From assembly GCA_037178855.1 (NCBI GenBank), contig JASJZC010000004.1, forward strand, positions 3,906,001-3,970,000: 64,000 nucleotides of DNA. The letters run 5' to 3'. The first letter of the stretch is position 1; each line of letters begins with the position of its first letter. The notes beneath the pieces are model-generated. The model did no database searches. It was given only the letters and a program-made list of their open reading frames with translations, and was not told the DNA's origin. The stretch comes from Oscheius sp. JU75. Taxonomy: Eukaryota; Nematoda; Chromadorea; Rhabditida; Rhabditidae. Positions 11,575-22,592 of the stretch are shown here, piece by piece. The translations under genes were made by a program, and so were the position numbers.

Positions 11575-12550
11575 CTAGTCCCATCGTTTGCGGTTGATCA
11601 GTGCGGCGAGACTGTCTTCTACCGTCGAATGTGAGTGTAGCAAATTTCCGATGTTGGCTCTTCTACGAACTGCATTTACCGATCCATCTACGCGCTTTGC
11701 CTTTCCAGGCATTGCGGATGCCTTCTTGTCGGCGGCTTCTTTCTGTCGAATATCCTCCAACCCGGAGACATTCAACAAGGCGAAATAATCGTTTTCGGCC
11801 TTCTGAACACCGAAATAAGATATTTATCTTGCAGTTGGAATTGACCGGAAGTGAAAAAAAATCAACTTTTGTAATAAAAAAAAGTGTTGTATTGATAAGG
11901 CGGCCGCTTTCCGCCCGAGTGCTGTGAAATGTAGGATTGAGCGTTTTAATAACCTATTTTATGCAAATATTGCAGTTGAAGTTGATTAGAAATGTAAAAC
12001 CTCGTTATAAATCGCTGGTTTACCCACTTTTTGTTTTGTTCTACCAGCTATCTTCGGCGGATTCGCCGTCTCAAGTAGCTGCGCTGTTTCCAAAATATTG
12101 ATATTTACGCACGCATCATTATTACCTACTTTAGTTTTCGAGGGATGCTTCAAGCTTGTTTTGGTGTTAAAATATTGAAAACGCTGTGTCTTTGACTAAT
12201 GAGACAAAAAAAAACAAGTAAGATAATAGAAGACACCATTAAATAAACTTTCCGGTCAATTTCAGTTTCAATATATAGAATACCAGTCAAACCTCAGAGA
12301 TATAAGGATTCGAGAGGAGTTTCATCACTCCGTATTCACGTGTCAATCTCTCGCGAAGAACGACAACTTGATCTGGTTGAACTGGATAGTCTGGACGGCC
12401 AGTTCTGAAATTTTGTTGCAAAATTGAAATGAAAAAAGAAACTCACGCTTTTTGCTGGGGCAGAAGTGGTCCCCGATACCCAACCTCCCAGACTCGTCGA
12501 TTCCAATGTCGTCGGTTGAGATTTCCACGAAGAGCACGAGTGAAAAACAT
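11575..12550 (-). CDS. Unassigned basic protein, downstream gene of a likely operon
   Basis: I do not recognise this protein. The reading starts MFFTRALRGNLNRRHWNRRV, which is Arg-rich and non-acidic like a mitochondrial targeting peptide. It continues YRGPLLPQQK|ATGRPDYPVQPDQVVVLRER, LTREYGVMKLLSNPYISE|, then an exon with ILETAQLLETANPPKIAGRT, and a last exon from AENDYFALLNVSGLEDIRQK to VEDSLAALINRKRWD, TAG at 11575-11577. Intron 4 is about 260 nt, so the middle of the model is less sure than its ends. The ATG lies immediately after an acceptor-like ttgcag, 160 nt below the stop of the next gene upstream on the same strand, which fits a trans-spliced downstream operon gene. A mitochondrial role, perhaps ribosomal, is only a guess. 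Confidence 0.5.
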
Positions 12551-12710
12551 CTGCAAATGATTCAAAACCCGATTTTAAACGGAAGAAAGGAATCAACAGC
12601 GAATAAACGCCACTGTACAATAGACTGAGGCCTACACATTTTTCATTTATATTATAAAACATATTTTTAAGGGAAAATCACACGAGAAAAGAACTTTTAC
12701 CAAGTTCTGT

Positions 12711-13141
12711 TTATCCATTATGGGGAGCGTAGGTGTTTCCGTATCCATCGTAGCTGCCTGGATAGGGATTTGCTTGTTGACCGTATACGTAATTCTGTTG
12801 AGTCTGCTGAGGAAAAAGGTACCAGAAATTAAAGAAAACGTACAGCAGTCCAATTTGATTGAGGAGCGGGAGTTGGGTATTGCCAAGCCGAGTACTGAGG
12901 CGTTGAAGCCTAAAGTTATCTTTAGCTTCTACTAAAAGCCTGTCATTAAAAACCTACATTTATAGAGGGATGGACGGGACGCGTTCTCATTTGCTTGAGT
13001 CTGTTGGTCGTGCTAGCGGAGACGGTCTGGGGGGGAAGGTTTGGTGGATCATTCCAGCCTGAAGTTAAAAATTTAGAAAGAAAAACGAACCGTACCTGTC
13101 ATTGCATCATTTGGCAGCGGCGCATCCATGAGGTTCTGCAT
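12711..13141 (-). CDS. Small Pro/Gln/Tyr-rich protein with GWNDPP motif
   Basis: Four short exons joined by 38-50 nt introns give a protein of about 100 aa: [60 protein letters not shown], then [19 protein letters not shown] to NTYAPHNG and TAA at 12711-12713. The GWNDPP peptide followed by low-complexity sequence occurs in SRA1 (steroid receptor RNA activator protein) and near the C-terminus of SEC31; the helical SRA1/SEC31 domain is absent here. The ATG follows ttttag directly, suggesting either a missed upstream exon or an SL acceptor. Its 3' end is 160 nt from the ATG of the next minus-strand gene. Function unknown. Confidence 0.5.
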
Positions 13142-13900
13142 CTAAAACTCTGAATACATGGATATTTTGACAAAGGAAATATTCAAAAGCTAGGAATATA
13201 GAAGAGCTGCTGCCTGGAGCATAAATTTTTTTTTAAATGTTTGAAATGGCGCCATTTCCTTGTTTTTTTTTTAGCTTCTTTGCAAGAGCCTACAGTATCA
13301 CCGGAATAATCAAATGGTTTCGACGGTTCCATTGACTCTAGTTTCTTTCTCTCTAAACTCCATGCCTCTTTGCTCGATACACATACTACCTAACGCGTAA
13401 TGGTGTAAAAACTAGCAAAAATAGTGCATACCTCATAATTCTCATAGTTGTATAAACCGAGCTGGTTTTTGAATTCATTGCGCGTACTCTTTTGTTGAAT
13501 CCACAGTCGCTCCAAAGAACAGCTTCAGTGCTTCCAAAGTTTAAAGGGCTGATGCAAAGGGTCCGACCGCGCGCGGTCGCGATTAGCTGCTTGCGCCGGG
13601 AACGACGAAACCGGACAGCGTAGCTGGAGCATGCGAGAAGGCGTCGCAGGCAATTCAGACGAGTCGTTTTTCGCCTTTCCTATTAAAACGCCCACGGGCA
13701 ACTATAGTATTCAGGTACGCGTACTTTGAGATTGATCATAAAACTGATATCATCGTTTCCCTTATGAGGAATAACGTGTTTTGAATGATGCAAGAGTTCT
13801 CGTTTTCTCGTTTTGTTTTAAACGCCCCCTTGGACCTAGATCCTTCATACTAATCGTTGTGTTTTCAGGTGTTATAACATCTACATATCAAACTCTAAAA
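13142..13900. other. Divergent promoter region
   Basis: Between a minus-strand small gene and the plus-strand CDV3 gene. Includes a GC-rich palindrome-like stretch near 13565-13580. No gene seen. Confidence 0.4.
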
Positions 13901-14836
13901 ATGGCCGATCTGAGCGCATTTTTCGCGAAAAAGAACGACAAGAAGAAGAAGAATGCCGTCGTGAAAATGGACGATGTCGGGCATATACTGGAGCGACGTG
14001 CTAAGAAGCAGGTATATTGAATTCTTAACAATTTTCTTATTTCTTTTCGTAGGAAGAACACGATCGCGAAGTTGACGAGGAGGAGAAGCGCAATGGAGGC
14101 GAGGAAGATCGGGTTCAAGGAGACGACAGTGATTGGAATGAATACGATAATTCTGCAGGTTCAAAGTACGTATTTTTATCTTCAAAAAGCAAAAAATCTG
14201 TTTCAGACTGGAAGGCCTCAATATTAAAGATATGGGTGCAGAAGCCGAAAAACCGGAAGAAGAGCATCACGATGTTGCTGAACAGAAGGAGCAGCACGAA
14301 ACTCGCAAATGGGGCCAAGTAGACGTAGGTTCTGTTCACCTAGTCACCCAATTATGGTATTTAGAAAAAGGAGGAGAAGGATGTACAGACAGCCGCTGAA
14401 ATGGCTGCCTACCAACAGGCTCAAACCAAGCCGAAATTCGTCCCGTCCGCTTTGCGTGAACAGCGTGCTCGTCAGGATGCGAATATCGATCTCACAAACC
14501 AGGAAGTGTTCCCGTCTCTTGCCGATGCTAGCAAAATGGAAACGATCAAAAAGGACGACACCAAGGCCGGTGGCGGATGGACTACTAGCGGATCTTCGGA
14601 CAATCGTTCTGCCCCTCGGCTCGGCTTAGGAGGCGCTCCTTCCAACACTGGAAGAGACAGGGAAGCTGCTCTTGCCGCTCTTAAGGTATCACTTATATTC
14701 CTCTGATTTATTCGATTTTTAGGAACTTTCCGCTAAAACTGCCGCGACGCCTGCTCCCGAAAAGCCCCGTGAAGAGCCGGTGAAGAAAGCACCGTCTGCC
14801 GGTGCATATGTTCCCCCTCATCTCCGGAATAAGTAA
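13901..14836 (+). CDS. CDV3 homologue
   Basis: Hydrophilic, largely disordered protein of the CDV3 (carnitine deficiency-associated) family, cytosolic, molecular role not defined. Read from ATG at 13901: MADLSAFFAKKNDKKKKNAV, matching the CDV3 start (NFFAKRDKKKKK); then DDSDWNEYD, corresponding to the conserved acidic Trp motif; then TRKWGQVDK, KPKFVPSALREQRARQDAN, EVFPSLADA (CDV3 has QFPSLQS) and the C-terminus GAYVPPHLRNK, TAA at 14834-14836. Five exons with 38-45 nt introns. About 245 aa, similar to human CDV3. AATAAA at 15023-15028. A preceding intron-like tttcag at 13869 may be an SL or 5'UTR splice site. Confidence 0.8.
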
Positions 14837-15169
14837 CTTTAATGGGTTCTTGTTACATTTTTTTCTCTTGTTGCCTTTTATTCGTAGTTCTGGTGAATTC
14901 TATTGACCGTTGTCTCTAATATTTCTACTGGTTAGGCGGTGATTGAGCTTTGTTAGTGATTTTCTAAAGAATTATACCTCCTGTCCTTTTCCCCTTACAA
15001 ATGTCTCTGTTACGACTACTTGAATAAATTTTATTTCTTTCAACAGTCTTGTCAGGCCCATGTTTTTCGTCGTTGTCTACTTTAATCTTCGTTCAGTTCC
15101 TCCATCGTGGTGACGTTTTCGCTAAAAAAAAAAGATTTCTTTTCGACAAACTATTATTTATTGCGGAGT

Positions 15170-15832
15170 TCACAAGTTCAAATCATTTTCTGCCTTCTGA
15201 ATTGTCATTAGACGCGTTGCTTGATTCGATTCGCCCTGAATCTCTCCGTAGAGATCGAGCCTCTCATCGGAAATCATCTGAATCGCTCTAGCGTATCTAA
15301 ATCCGATTTTCGCACACTTGGATCGAGAAAATCTAATACCTGTCAACATATGCTCTTCCATGATCACCCTTACTGCAGTAACTGTCCATCAGGGGGGTAG
15401 AAACGGAATAAATATCATCTCTCCATTCACGCAGCATGTAAATCCACGCCTCGATGATGCTCCCGTCAATTAGCTCAATCTATGCTGGCATAGATTTTGG
15501 TCTCTAACCCACTTTTTCTAGTCTCCTATCGTAAAGCTGAGGGTATGCTTCTAATTCGTCCAAAATGGCGAGTTTCTCTTCGTCTACTTCGTAAACTTCT
15601 CCATTAATGCGCTAGGAAGTTTATTCTTTGCTTTCGGCATAAAACTCACGTGCCCTTCACCGTTCTTTGCCAGCATCACGGGAATGTTGAACTTGGATGT
15701 TATCATTAGCGGAAAACGATGGATGGTTCTGCCGCTGTTCACAAATTTGTAACTTCCGGTCGTTTCCGAGAACACGTGATAGTTTGGCTGACCCTTTTTC
15801 AGAGTGCCATAGACGAATACCCGAATGTTCAT
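15170..15832 (-). CDS. Gamma-glutamyl(amine)cyclotransferase-like protein (AIG2/GGACT fold)
   Basis: Enzyme of the gamma-glutamylcyclotransferase-like family, which cleaves gamma-glutamyl amines or peptides to release 5-oxoproline. The start MNIRVFVYGTLKKGQPNYHV carries the family signature YGTLKKGxxNxxL that forms the substrate loop. The exon after a 38-nt intron reads RINGEVYEVDEEKLAILDEL, then EAYPQLYDRR; the Glu of E-x-YP is the expected catalytic acid. It ends with IIEAWIYMLREW, DRYARAIQM and a tail to NDLNL, TGA at 15170-15172. About 190 aa. The ATG sits 5 nt after tttag. Divergent from the mitochondrial ribosomal gene 150 bp away, so the two probably share a promoter region. Confidence 0.82.
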
Positions 15833-15983
15833 GTTACCTAAATGCAAGAATGTTGCAAAGAAAAAGGTGGAGAGACTGCGAAGTAGAGCGATTTTCCAGC
15901 GGACGCGACTTTTATTGCCCATCTCTTCTTATCAAGTCTTGAACATTTTTCTGGTTTCAGCTTGATAATCACAGCGAGTTTCG

Positions 15984-16588
15984 ATGTTCGCTCGTGGAAG
16001 ATATCTAATAGGCTCGGTCGCCAATGGAGTTATTCGTCGAAATGTACAGACAGCAACACCGGCTACTTCTACGGCTACTGGTCAGGAATCTCCGTCAGCG
16101 ATGCCTGACAAGTTGTTCAGGTCTTATTCCTTTTGATTTTAAATGAAGACAGTTTATAGATCAGTTATGCTAGAGTATCGCGGCCATGACCCCGAAGTTC
16201 TAAAATCCTACACGTCATTTCTCGAGGTTTGTTCCCGTTTTCAATTGCCCGTAATTTTTTGCTTTTCTACAGAAAGTTTGTGAACATTTAAATCTCAAGC
16301 GAGGAGAAACGGAAGTGTTACCGTATGTCCGATGGATCCAGCCAGCTCTTCGTTCCAAATTCGTCCACAAAAAATACAAACTTCACTACGAGACCAGGAC
16401 GCACATTACACGATTTGAGGTTGGCTATTTATGATTAGATTGCTACAATGCAAGAATAGGTTCAAAATTTGACGGGCAGCACGGCCAGTACTTTCCTGGA
16501 ATACATTCAACGAAATATCCCGGAAGGAGTTGGAATGAAAGTCGGATATCAAGAGCACAAGCTCTTCCCTGAGACTATTCGACCATAA
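15984..16588 (+). CDS. mrps-10: Mitochondrial small-subunit ribosomal protein S10 (uS10m)
   Basis: Component of the mitochondrial ribosome. The first exon MFARGRYLIGSVANGVIRRN is an Arg/hydrophobic presequence. The S10 fold follows: LFRSVMLEYRGHDPEVLKSY, then HLNLKRGETEVLPYVRWIQP, KFVHKKYKLHYETRTHITRF and TGSTASTFLEYIQRNIPEG, ending HKLFPETIRP, TAA at 16586-16588. The HKK...HYETRTH block and the TAxxFLEYIQ...PEGV run match animal MRPS10. Four exons with introns of 38-45 nt. The next gene starts 142 nt downstream on the same strand, so it may be the first gene of an operon. Confidence 0.85.
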
Positions 16589-16730
16589 TTCTTCGTATCT
16601 AGTTCAGCTATAGCGGTTTTGTTATTGTTATTCATAAATATGGATCTCTTTGTTCCTTTTGGAAGTTACGCAACTGGATCGCCAAAGTTATTTATCAAAA
16701 ACGAGATTATTTCTATTCAACCTGCTCAGA

Positions 16731-17975
16731 ATGACAACATCAGAAGAGGTAGAGAAACTGACAGAAAAGGTACTGGGCCTCTTGGCAGAAGATCCAGGTT
16801 TCATTAAAGAGTGGACCCTAATGACAGCTGAAAAGTTAGAGGAAAACCTACAGGTAGGAATAGAACAAACAATAAAAATATGCCTAATCAGGAAGAGACT
16901 GGAAGAGAACGGAAAATAGACGAGTTCGAGATGACTGTCGAGGAGTTGATCAGAGTAATCGATGTTGCAACACAGTCTTTTGTAGATTCTGGTAAGTTCG
17001 AGAGAAGACAGGCACCAACTAGTCTAGAATTTTCAATGTATCGCTTTGCCGACACAAATGTAAATCCGGACGCCTCGAACATTTTCGCAGTTCATCTGCA
17101 AATGCATAGACTCGATTCTCATCCGGATATTTCGAGGTAATAAAAAGAAGTGCCAAAAATATCAAGTTATTTAGATTTTTGACAGCTGTGAGACGTCTGA
17201 CTCAACTTGCAAAAAAATTTCCCACGAGACTATCTCGGTAAGTCGATCGATATTCGGTGAAATGGCGGAATATAGTGGCTGCAATGTTCCAAGTGTGCTG
17301 AAATTAGCAACTTCGATCTGTGAAATGCTCTACAGTCTCCAGGAACATCTCCAAGTCTTAAGACAAAACTCGACGACAGTGCTTTCACGCTGCGCGTCGA
17401 ATTTCAATCGAATTGTGGTGGAGAAACTGGAAATTGTGAGTCAGTCTAACCATAATTCAATAGAGGAATTTAGTGGAAACAAGATCTGGACAGAGAGAAA
17501 CGACTACTGACCATGAAAGCTTCGAGTCCTCTTGTGAAAACACCTCAAAGACGACCTCTTTCCCAAATCCAGCTCCGAAAACCGGGAGGGTTTCTGATGA
17601 GTCCGGAGCTGATCAAGGCTCGTCAAAGTGCCATTTCGCGGTCGAGAAGTGCAACTCCGTCTCGATATCGACAGTCTAATCTGGGCAGACAGTCGGTTTC
17701 GCCAGTGGAACCGAGTCAGAGACGGCAGAAACGAAGTCAAATGGCTGGAGAAATGCAGGATAAGTGGGGCAAACTGCTGGAAATTGACAGTGTTATCCGG
17801 AAAACGTTGCCTACAAAAGGCTATGCCGATTCAGACAACGATGCAAGCACTCTCAGGTAAAAAATGTCAAGAAATTGGAAATTCTCCATTCAGAGTGGCA
17901 AAGCGCATTAGTGCGCAGGTGATCCGTGATCTCCGGAAGCGTCTCGACGGTCGTCCTCCGCTTATTTTATCCTAA
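16731..17975 (+). CDS. Unassigned helical protein, likely second gene of an operon with mrps-10
   Basis: Not recognised. The model has about six exons and about 360 aa: MTTSEEVEKLTEKVLGLLAE, DEFEMTVEELIRVIDVATQS, SMYRFADTNVNPDASNIFAV, TAVRRLTQLAKKFPTRLSR|GCNVPSVLKLATSICEML, a coiled-coil-like SLQEHLQVLRQNSTTVL, then a basic Ser/Arg-rich part SRSRSATPSRYRQSNLGRQ and the tail RISAQVIRDLRKRLDGRPP, TAA at 17973-17975. The intron before the basic part uses the second of two acceptors (ttag at about 17473), the only one keeping the long downstream frame open. The ATG follows ctgctcag with one base between. AATAAA at 18018-18023. The basic half suggests nucleic acid or cytoskeletal binding, no more. 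Confidence 0.6.
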
Positions 17976-20900
17976 CTCGACGTGTAAAAACGACAATCAT
18001 CTCCGCCACAAGGGTATAATAAACTGATTCTATTCTGGCCGCCTACGATGGAGATGAAAAGCGAGTTGGCGCAGTGGCAGGAGGCGCCATCGTGAATTGA
18101 AGGGTCCCAAGTTCAAACCCTGCTTCGGATCAACCAAGGCTTTTTTTTCTTGCTACGCTACGAAGATAAGGCGTTCTTGGAGCCAGATTTGGCACCTGTC
18201 CAGCTTAGAACGTAAGCCTACTCGATCTGGCCTCTCAGGTTGTTATCCGCATGCTATTGAGCTCACTCTGGCACGGGTCAAACTTTATCTTTATCTTTAC
18301 GAGAGAAATTGCGTCTCTCTCTAAAAGGTTATCCCACGTGCTGCCCTTATTTATTAGAGCGCCTTCCTCTCTATTTTCGGGGGCCGAACGAAGACATCAA
18401 ACGTCGTCTCGGATCTCCTCAGATTCCGCCTCCTCAAAACAAGGACATGTCTATTTGCTGCCTCTCTCTCTTCGGAATCTGAACGACATTAGGATTTTGT
18501 TCGCGAGTGTTCAGGTCAAACACCGCTTTCAGCCTCTGAAACATTCATATCGGGACTCGTCCCCCCGTCAGAATTCCTCCGTTTAATATCTGGCTTTTGA
18601 GACGTGCTAACGAACTCGTCGCCCTTCCGGCCGCGAGTCCTTCTTCGTTCTTTTCTCCCTCTTTTAGACTCGGCCTTTTTTAGAAAGAGTTTTAGACTCG
18701 TCCTCACTATCGTCTTTACCTAACTTTAACTTGTTTCCTTCCTGTATACCGCCCACATACAGTAACAGGATATACTAGAGAACAACACAAGTCCCTTGAG
18801 TTGCTCTACGAATGTTTGGAATCCAAACTAACCTGTTAGTCTCTTGTTGTGTCAGATTCAGTTCATAGCAACAACAAGAGAGTCTAACAGATATAGACAC
18901 TCTGCTTCAACAAAAGTCAAAACAATTGTGTTAACATCAATGTTCATGACTCAATCCATTACCCCGACGAGAAGTGTGAACTCTCTACGTCGCCAGTGGG
19001 AATTCCTCGGACAAATAGCCCTCCCGAATTCATTTTCGCGTGACTCTCAGTCAGAGATTTGAAGATCTCATCGGCTGTATCCATAATTGCAACGACGGTG
19101 TCTATTTTCTCTTTCTCCAATTACGACTTTTCACTTTCGTCCTGCCTACTTTAACACTTCCTCTGATACAATTACCCCCAGAGGAGAATGCAATTTGAGG
19201 AGCAGGCAATGAACTGGAAGGGTCAACACCCTCGACCCATGGGAACTTTCAAAGACAAATCCTGCTCTGTCCACACAAAGATCTACTGTAGTCAAGAGAG
19301 TATGACGTTGTCGGGGAGCACCTGTCGGAAGACCATCATAAACTATTTTTGGCAGACTCGACAAATCGCGCCATTTGGTTGCTGTCGTCATTGAGAGGCA
19401 ACATTATCCGTTTCACATGGTTTTCTGACAAAGCAATGCATCGGTTCCGCTCATTCATAACCAGTGCTCTACTGCCTTTGTTGCAATATTATATTAAGTT
19501 TTCTTTCGAAAGACAGTACTCTTCTCAATTCGTTTACAGGCAGTAACGTTGTTCAGAAATCGTGAAGTACAGTGACGGGACGCTGTCAAACGCTCAAATT
19601 GCAGACTACCAGTGATTCGTGAGAGTTTTCTGCGACTATAACTTCTCCTCCGATTCCAAATCATTGTCTGAGCCTCTTACCAAAGAGATTCCCAACAGTT
19701 ATACCTCCAGGTCACAGAAAGTTGGTTCATCTGGTCTGTTTTGGCACAAGCGGCAGTTCAATTTCAATGCAAGCCTAATTAGGCGAGGGTGGCAAACAGC
19801 AGAAGCCCGATATATTGCATCCACCGGAACGAATGATCCAATTAAAGTGCGAATAGTATACTGTCAAGGAAGTACTTCTTTATAAGTAGTAAAGATTTCT
19901 TTTGAGTACTTCCTTATACTTGTAGGGGGCCTCATTAATTGTACAACTCACTGCCGCGTGATGTTGATATTTACAGTGCTTCCTTCCACTCATGATCACG
20001 AAAATATCCTGATTAGTTTCTCTCCTATACTGTTTTTTTCTCTCTGCCGTCTACCGTAAACATTGGTCTTCTCGGAATTCTGGGGTTCATTTAACAGCCA
20101 GTATTATGCGGTTCATTTTTCCCTCGCCCATAACGAGCTTCCAAATTGGTCCCACGACGTCTCTTTTGTCTCTCGAATACGAATCGAGTTCGTTTAGACG
20201 ACTGTCCGCGCCTTCCTCGTTAGAGAGGGAAAGGTAGCCTAAAGAACACTGTCTTCCCCTTTGTTGTCACTTTCGTCCATATCTATCTGGTATTTTCCCT
20301 TGTTAGACTATTCCCTGACACCTGCTACTATGCCGAAATAGAATCTTCGTAGTGTTTCGAACTCTGAACCTAACTAGCCCCTATCACTTGACAACTATTG
20401 ACTTGTCAATTTTGGTTTGTCAGAGTTTTCGTAGTAGAGATCCTAAACCTCCTATTTGAAGTTTATCCCGTATCCAGATAGGATGATTCTCTCACCTTTC
20501 CCACTGTTCTGCCCCTTCGCTCAAGATTAGAAGTCGAGAACATTTGGGGAATTGGTCGGATCAAGATAGGACTACTCTCTCTAGTGCTTGCGCAGTTCGG
20601 CTCTATTTCCAAGTTCATCGCGGTCTCACTTGGTCGTGAAAATAAAGATAGCCTGAAGCTATCCGACCAGTCAACATCCTAATTACCGTCCAGGCCGAAG
20701 ATACCCCTGCCAAAACAAGAGAGAGAGAGAGGGTGCCGCATCTGTTTCATGGCTCTTTTCCGTCGACCACTGGTCGTGTGGACTGATGAAAGCTCTCGCC
20801 CTCCTTCCTCTTTTCATTAACCCATCCGAATTAGTCGCGGAGGATTTCCCCTCGGTTCTAATCAACGTCTTCCTCGTCCGCCAGCCAAACAAAGCACTAT

Positions 20901-21451
20901 TTCGAGAGATAACCTTATTATCCGAGTTACTCACAGCTCTCTCTTAACTTAGATCCGTGATTATGGGTAGTCCTTGAGTCTGCGAGGTATTCCCTCGCTT
21001 CGGGATAGAATGTTCGGGAAAACAGCGATCTAATCTTCGTTTGACGATATCAATCCTCTGATTCGCACAAATTCTCATGACTTCTCTCAAGCGGCTCTTC
21101 GTTGGTTTTGTCTGTTTAGTCGTGGTGAGAGGCGGTACCAGTCTCTCATTCTTCTTGTTCAGTCCCTAACCCATACCGCCTCGGTACCATCCAGAGTGAT
21201 CATGAATCTCTGGCCTTGTTCTAAAAGTATTGCCAGCTGTTTCGAATCATTGTCTCGTCTGCTCGAGAGATGAGTGGTAGGAAACGGAACAGGACGATAT
21301 CCTCTCTCTTTCTGAAGCCTCCCCCGCTACTTCCCGCGGGTTTCCGATGACGCCCTTTTCAATCCAATCTCTCCATGCTATTCTATATAGCTCAGTTATT
21401 CCTCCCCTTTCTTCTTCCAATCAACACGTTTCCAAACTCAATTTCAGAAAT
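17976..21451. other. Gene-poor region of about 3.4 kb
   Basis: No open frame here has a recognisable domain or a consistent splice chain. A SINE-like element lies at the left end (listed separately). Around 20385-20450 is a fragment resembling the dispersed repeat found at 55.6 and 58.5 kb (gtagtagagatcc end). Sequence is pyrimidine/TCTC-rich in parts, with short inverted duplications such as the actgtcaaggaagtact/agtacttcctt pair near 19860-19915. Confidence 0.5.
18060..18305 (+). mobile_element. SINE-like element with tRNA-derived head
   Basis: An A-box-like TGGCGCAGTGG at 18067-18077 and a B-box-like GTTCAAACC at 18111-18119 are spaced as in a tRNA gene, but the acceptor stems do not pair, so it is not a functional tRNA. 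It is followed by a T8 run near 18142, an unrelated body and a 3' end of tandem tttatc units near 18282-18300, as in SINE tails. Superfamily and copy number unknown. Confidence 0.35.
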
Positions 21452-22592
21452 ATGGGCAATGATGCGTCGGTTCCGCTGAAGGTGCAGAAGAAGCAGAAGG
21501 AAGGAACACTGATTGAAGACTGCAATTTGTGAGTTTCGCGGCCAGGTTCCTGATGAGAATCCCATTTCCAGGAAAGCGGTCGAGCCGAAGAAGAAACAGC
21601 TCCGAAGCACGAGTAAAAACAGAGGCAGGAAGGCGTCAAAAGATGAGTCGGGACAAACAACACCCTCCTCGAGTGACGGTCTCCAGCCACCACCACATCT
21701 TGGAGCCGAGAGGAAAAGGAGCAAGAGCCTTTGTGCTGCTCAGATGGAGAAGGAAGCCCAGAATGGTCTCGTTCCACAGAAGTCCGAAGACAAGGACCTG
21801 AAGACGAGGAAGAGTTCGAGTGGACTAGTGCCTTCGTTCAATCGACTCCGAATACAACAATGTTACAAGATGGCAAAGTATGATCCCAATTAGTCTTATC
21901 AAAAAGAGGAAAACAGCCGTGATTCTAGTTTATTTGCGTCTGGGATAATCCGATCTCTCTGACTCAGATATTTTCAGACCGACAATGGGCGAAAGTATAC
22001 TCAAGAGAGCTTCGGGGGCCCGTCCAGAATTGCGCCAGGTTTTTAGTCGGCTTAAGGAGGAAGACTATGAGAACATGGCCGCTACGATGTATTCTTTGCT
22101 CAGGTTCTTGCAAATTAAGTCGAAAAAACAAGGAAGTTTTCAGCGAGGCTGTCGCGCATTTGGACTCAGCCGAAGAAATTCTCACGAAGGCCCGGCTCTA
22201 TGGAGAGTCCTATGCTGCTCTCTGTCCAATGGGATTTCGCCCTGATCTCTTCTCATCTCTCGCTGATGCCGCCATTGCGGAATGTGTCAAACTCGATGCT
22301 GGTCTCCACAAACGGTTGGTCTTTGGACATTTTAATATGAGCTGCTTACCATTCCTAATGAACCATAGAGCTATTTTGGTTTTTATGAATTTCGACGACA
22401 ACATCACGGAGAGAGTTCAGATGCGAGACGCTCCAAGCCTGGTCACAGCTCATTGGAGCCATCTTTTCGGCTGTTAGAGACGGGTACTATCAGAGGGTAC
22501 GATTCCAAAGACGATCGTCCCTGCCTCAACACGTCGTTACCAAGCAGCTGTCCATGGATGCGTCGAGAATTCAGTCGACTGTCGCCGAGTAA
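21452..22592 (+). CDS. Nematode globin-like protein with long basic N-terminal extension
   Basis: Globin-fold protein of the divergent nematode GLB type. Start MGNDASVPLKVQKKQKEGTL carries a Gly2 that could be N-myristoylated. About 115 Lys/Ser-rich residues follow, then the globin part: LRIQQCYKMAKPTMGESILK, ARPELRQVFSRLKEEDYENM, SEAVAHLDSAEEILTKARLY, ESYAALCPMGFRPDLFSSLA and CETLQAWSQLIGAIFSAVRD, with a C-terminal extension ending STVAE, TAA at 22590-22592. The ATMYSLL|SEAV junction works only with the 40-nt intron ending ttttcag at 22142. At the place where globins have the proximal F8 histidine (xGxxHxxxG.) this protein reads YGESYAALC, a Tyr. Extensions at both ends are usual for neuronal nematode globins. 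The alignment is by eye, so heme binding is uncertain. AATAAA at about 22702. Confidence 0.6.

Noticed and set aside
18060-18130. Functional tRNA gene
   Set aside because: Boxes and spacing fit, but acceptor and T stems do not pair and no anticodon arm is convincing.
18097-18324. Open frame through the SINE-like element
   Set aside because: Covers tRNA-like and T-run sequence; no protein feature.
22130-22480. Globin exon read from the longer frame starting EVFSEAV
   Set aside because: Phases do not join; the 40-nt intron ending ttttcag gives a consistent frame instead.
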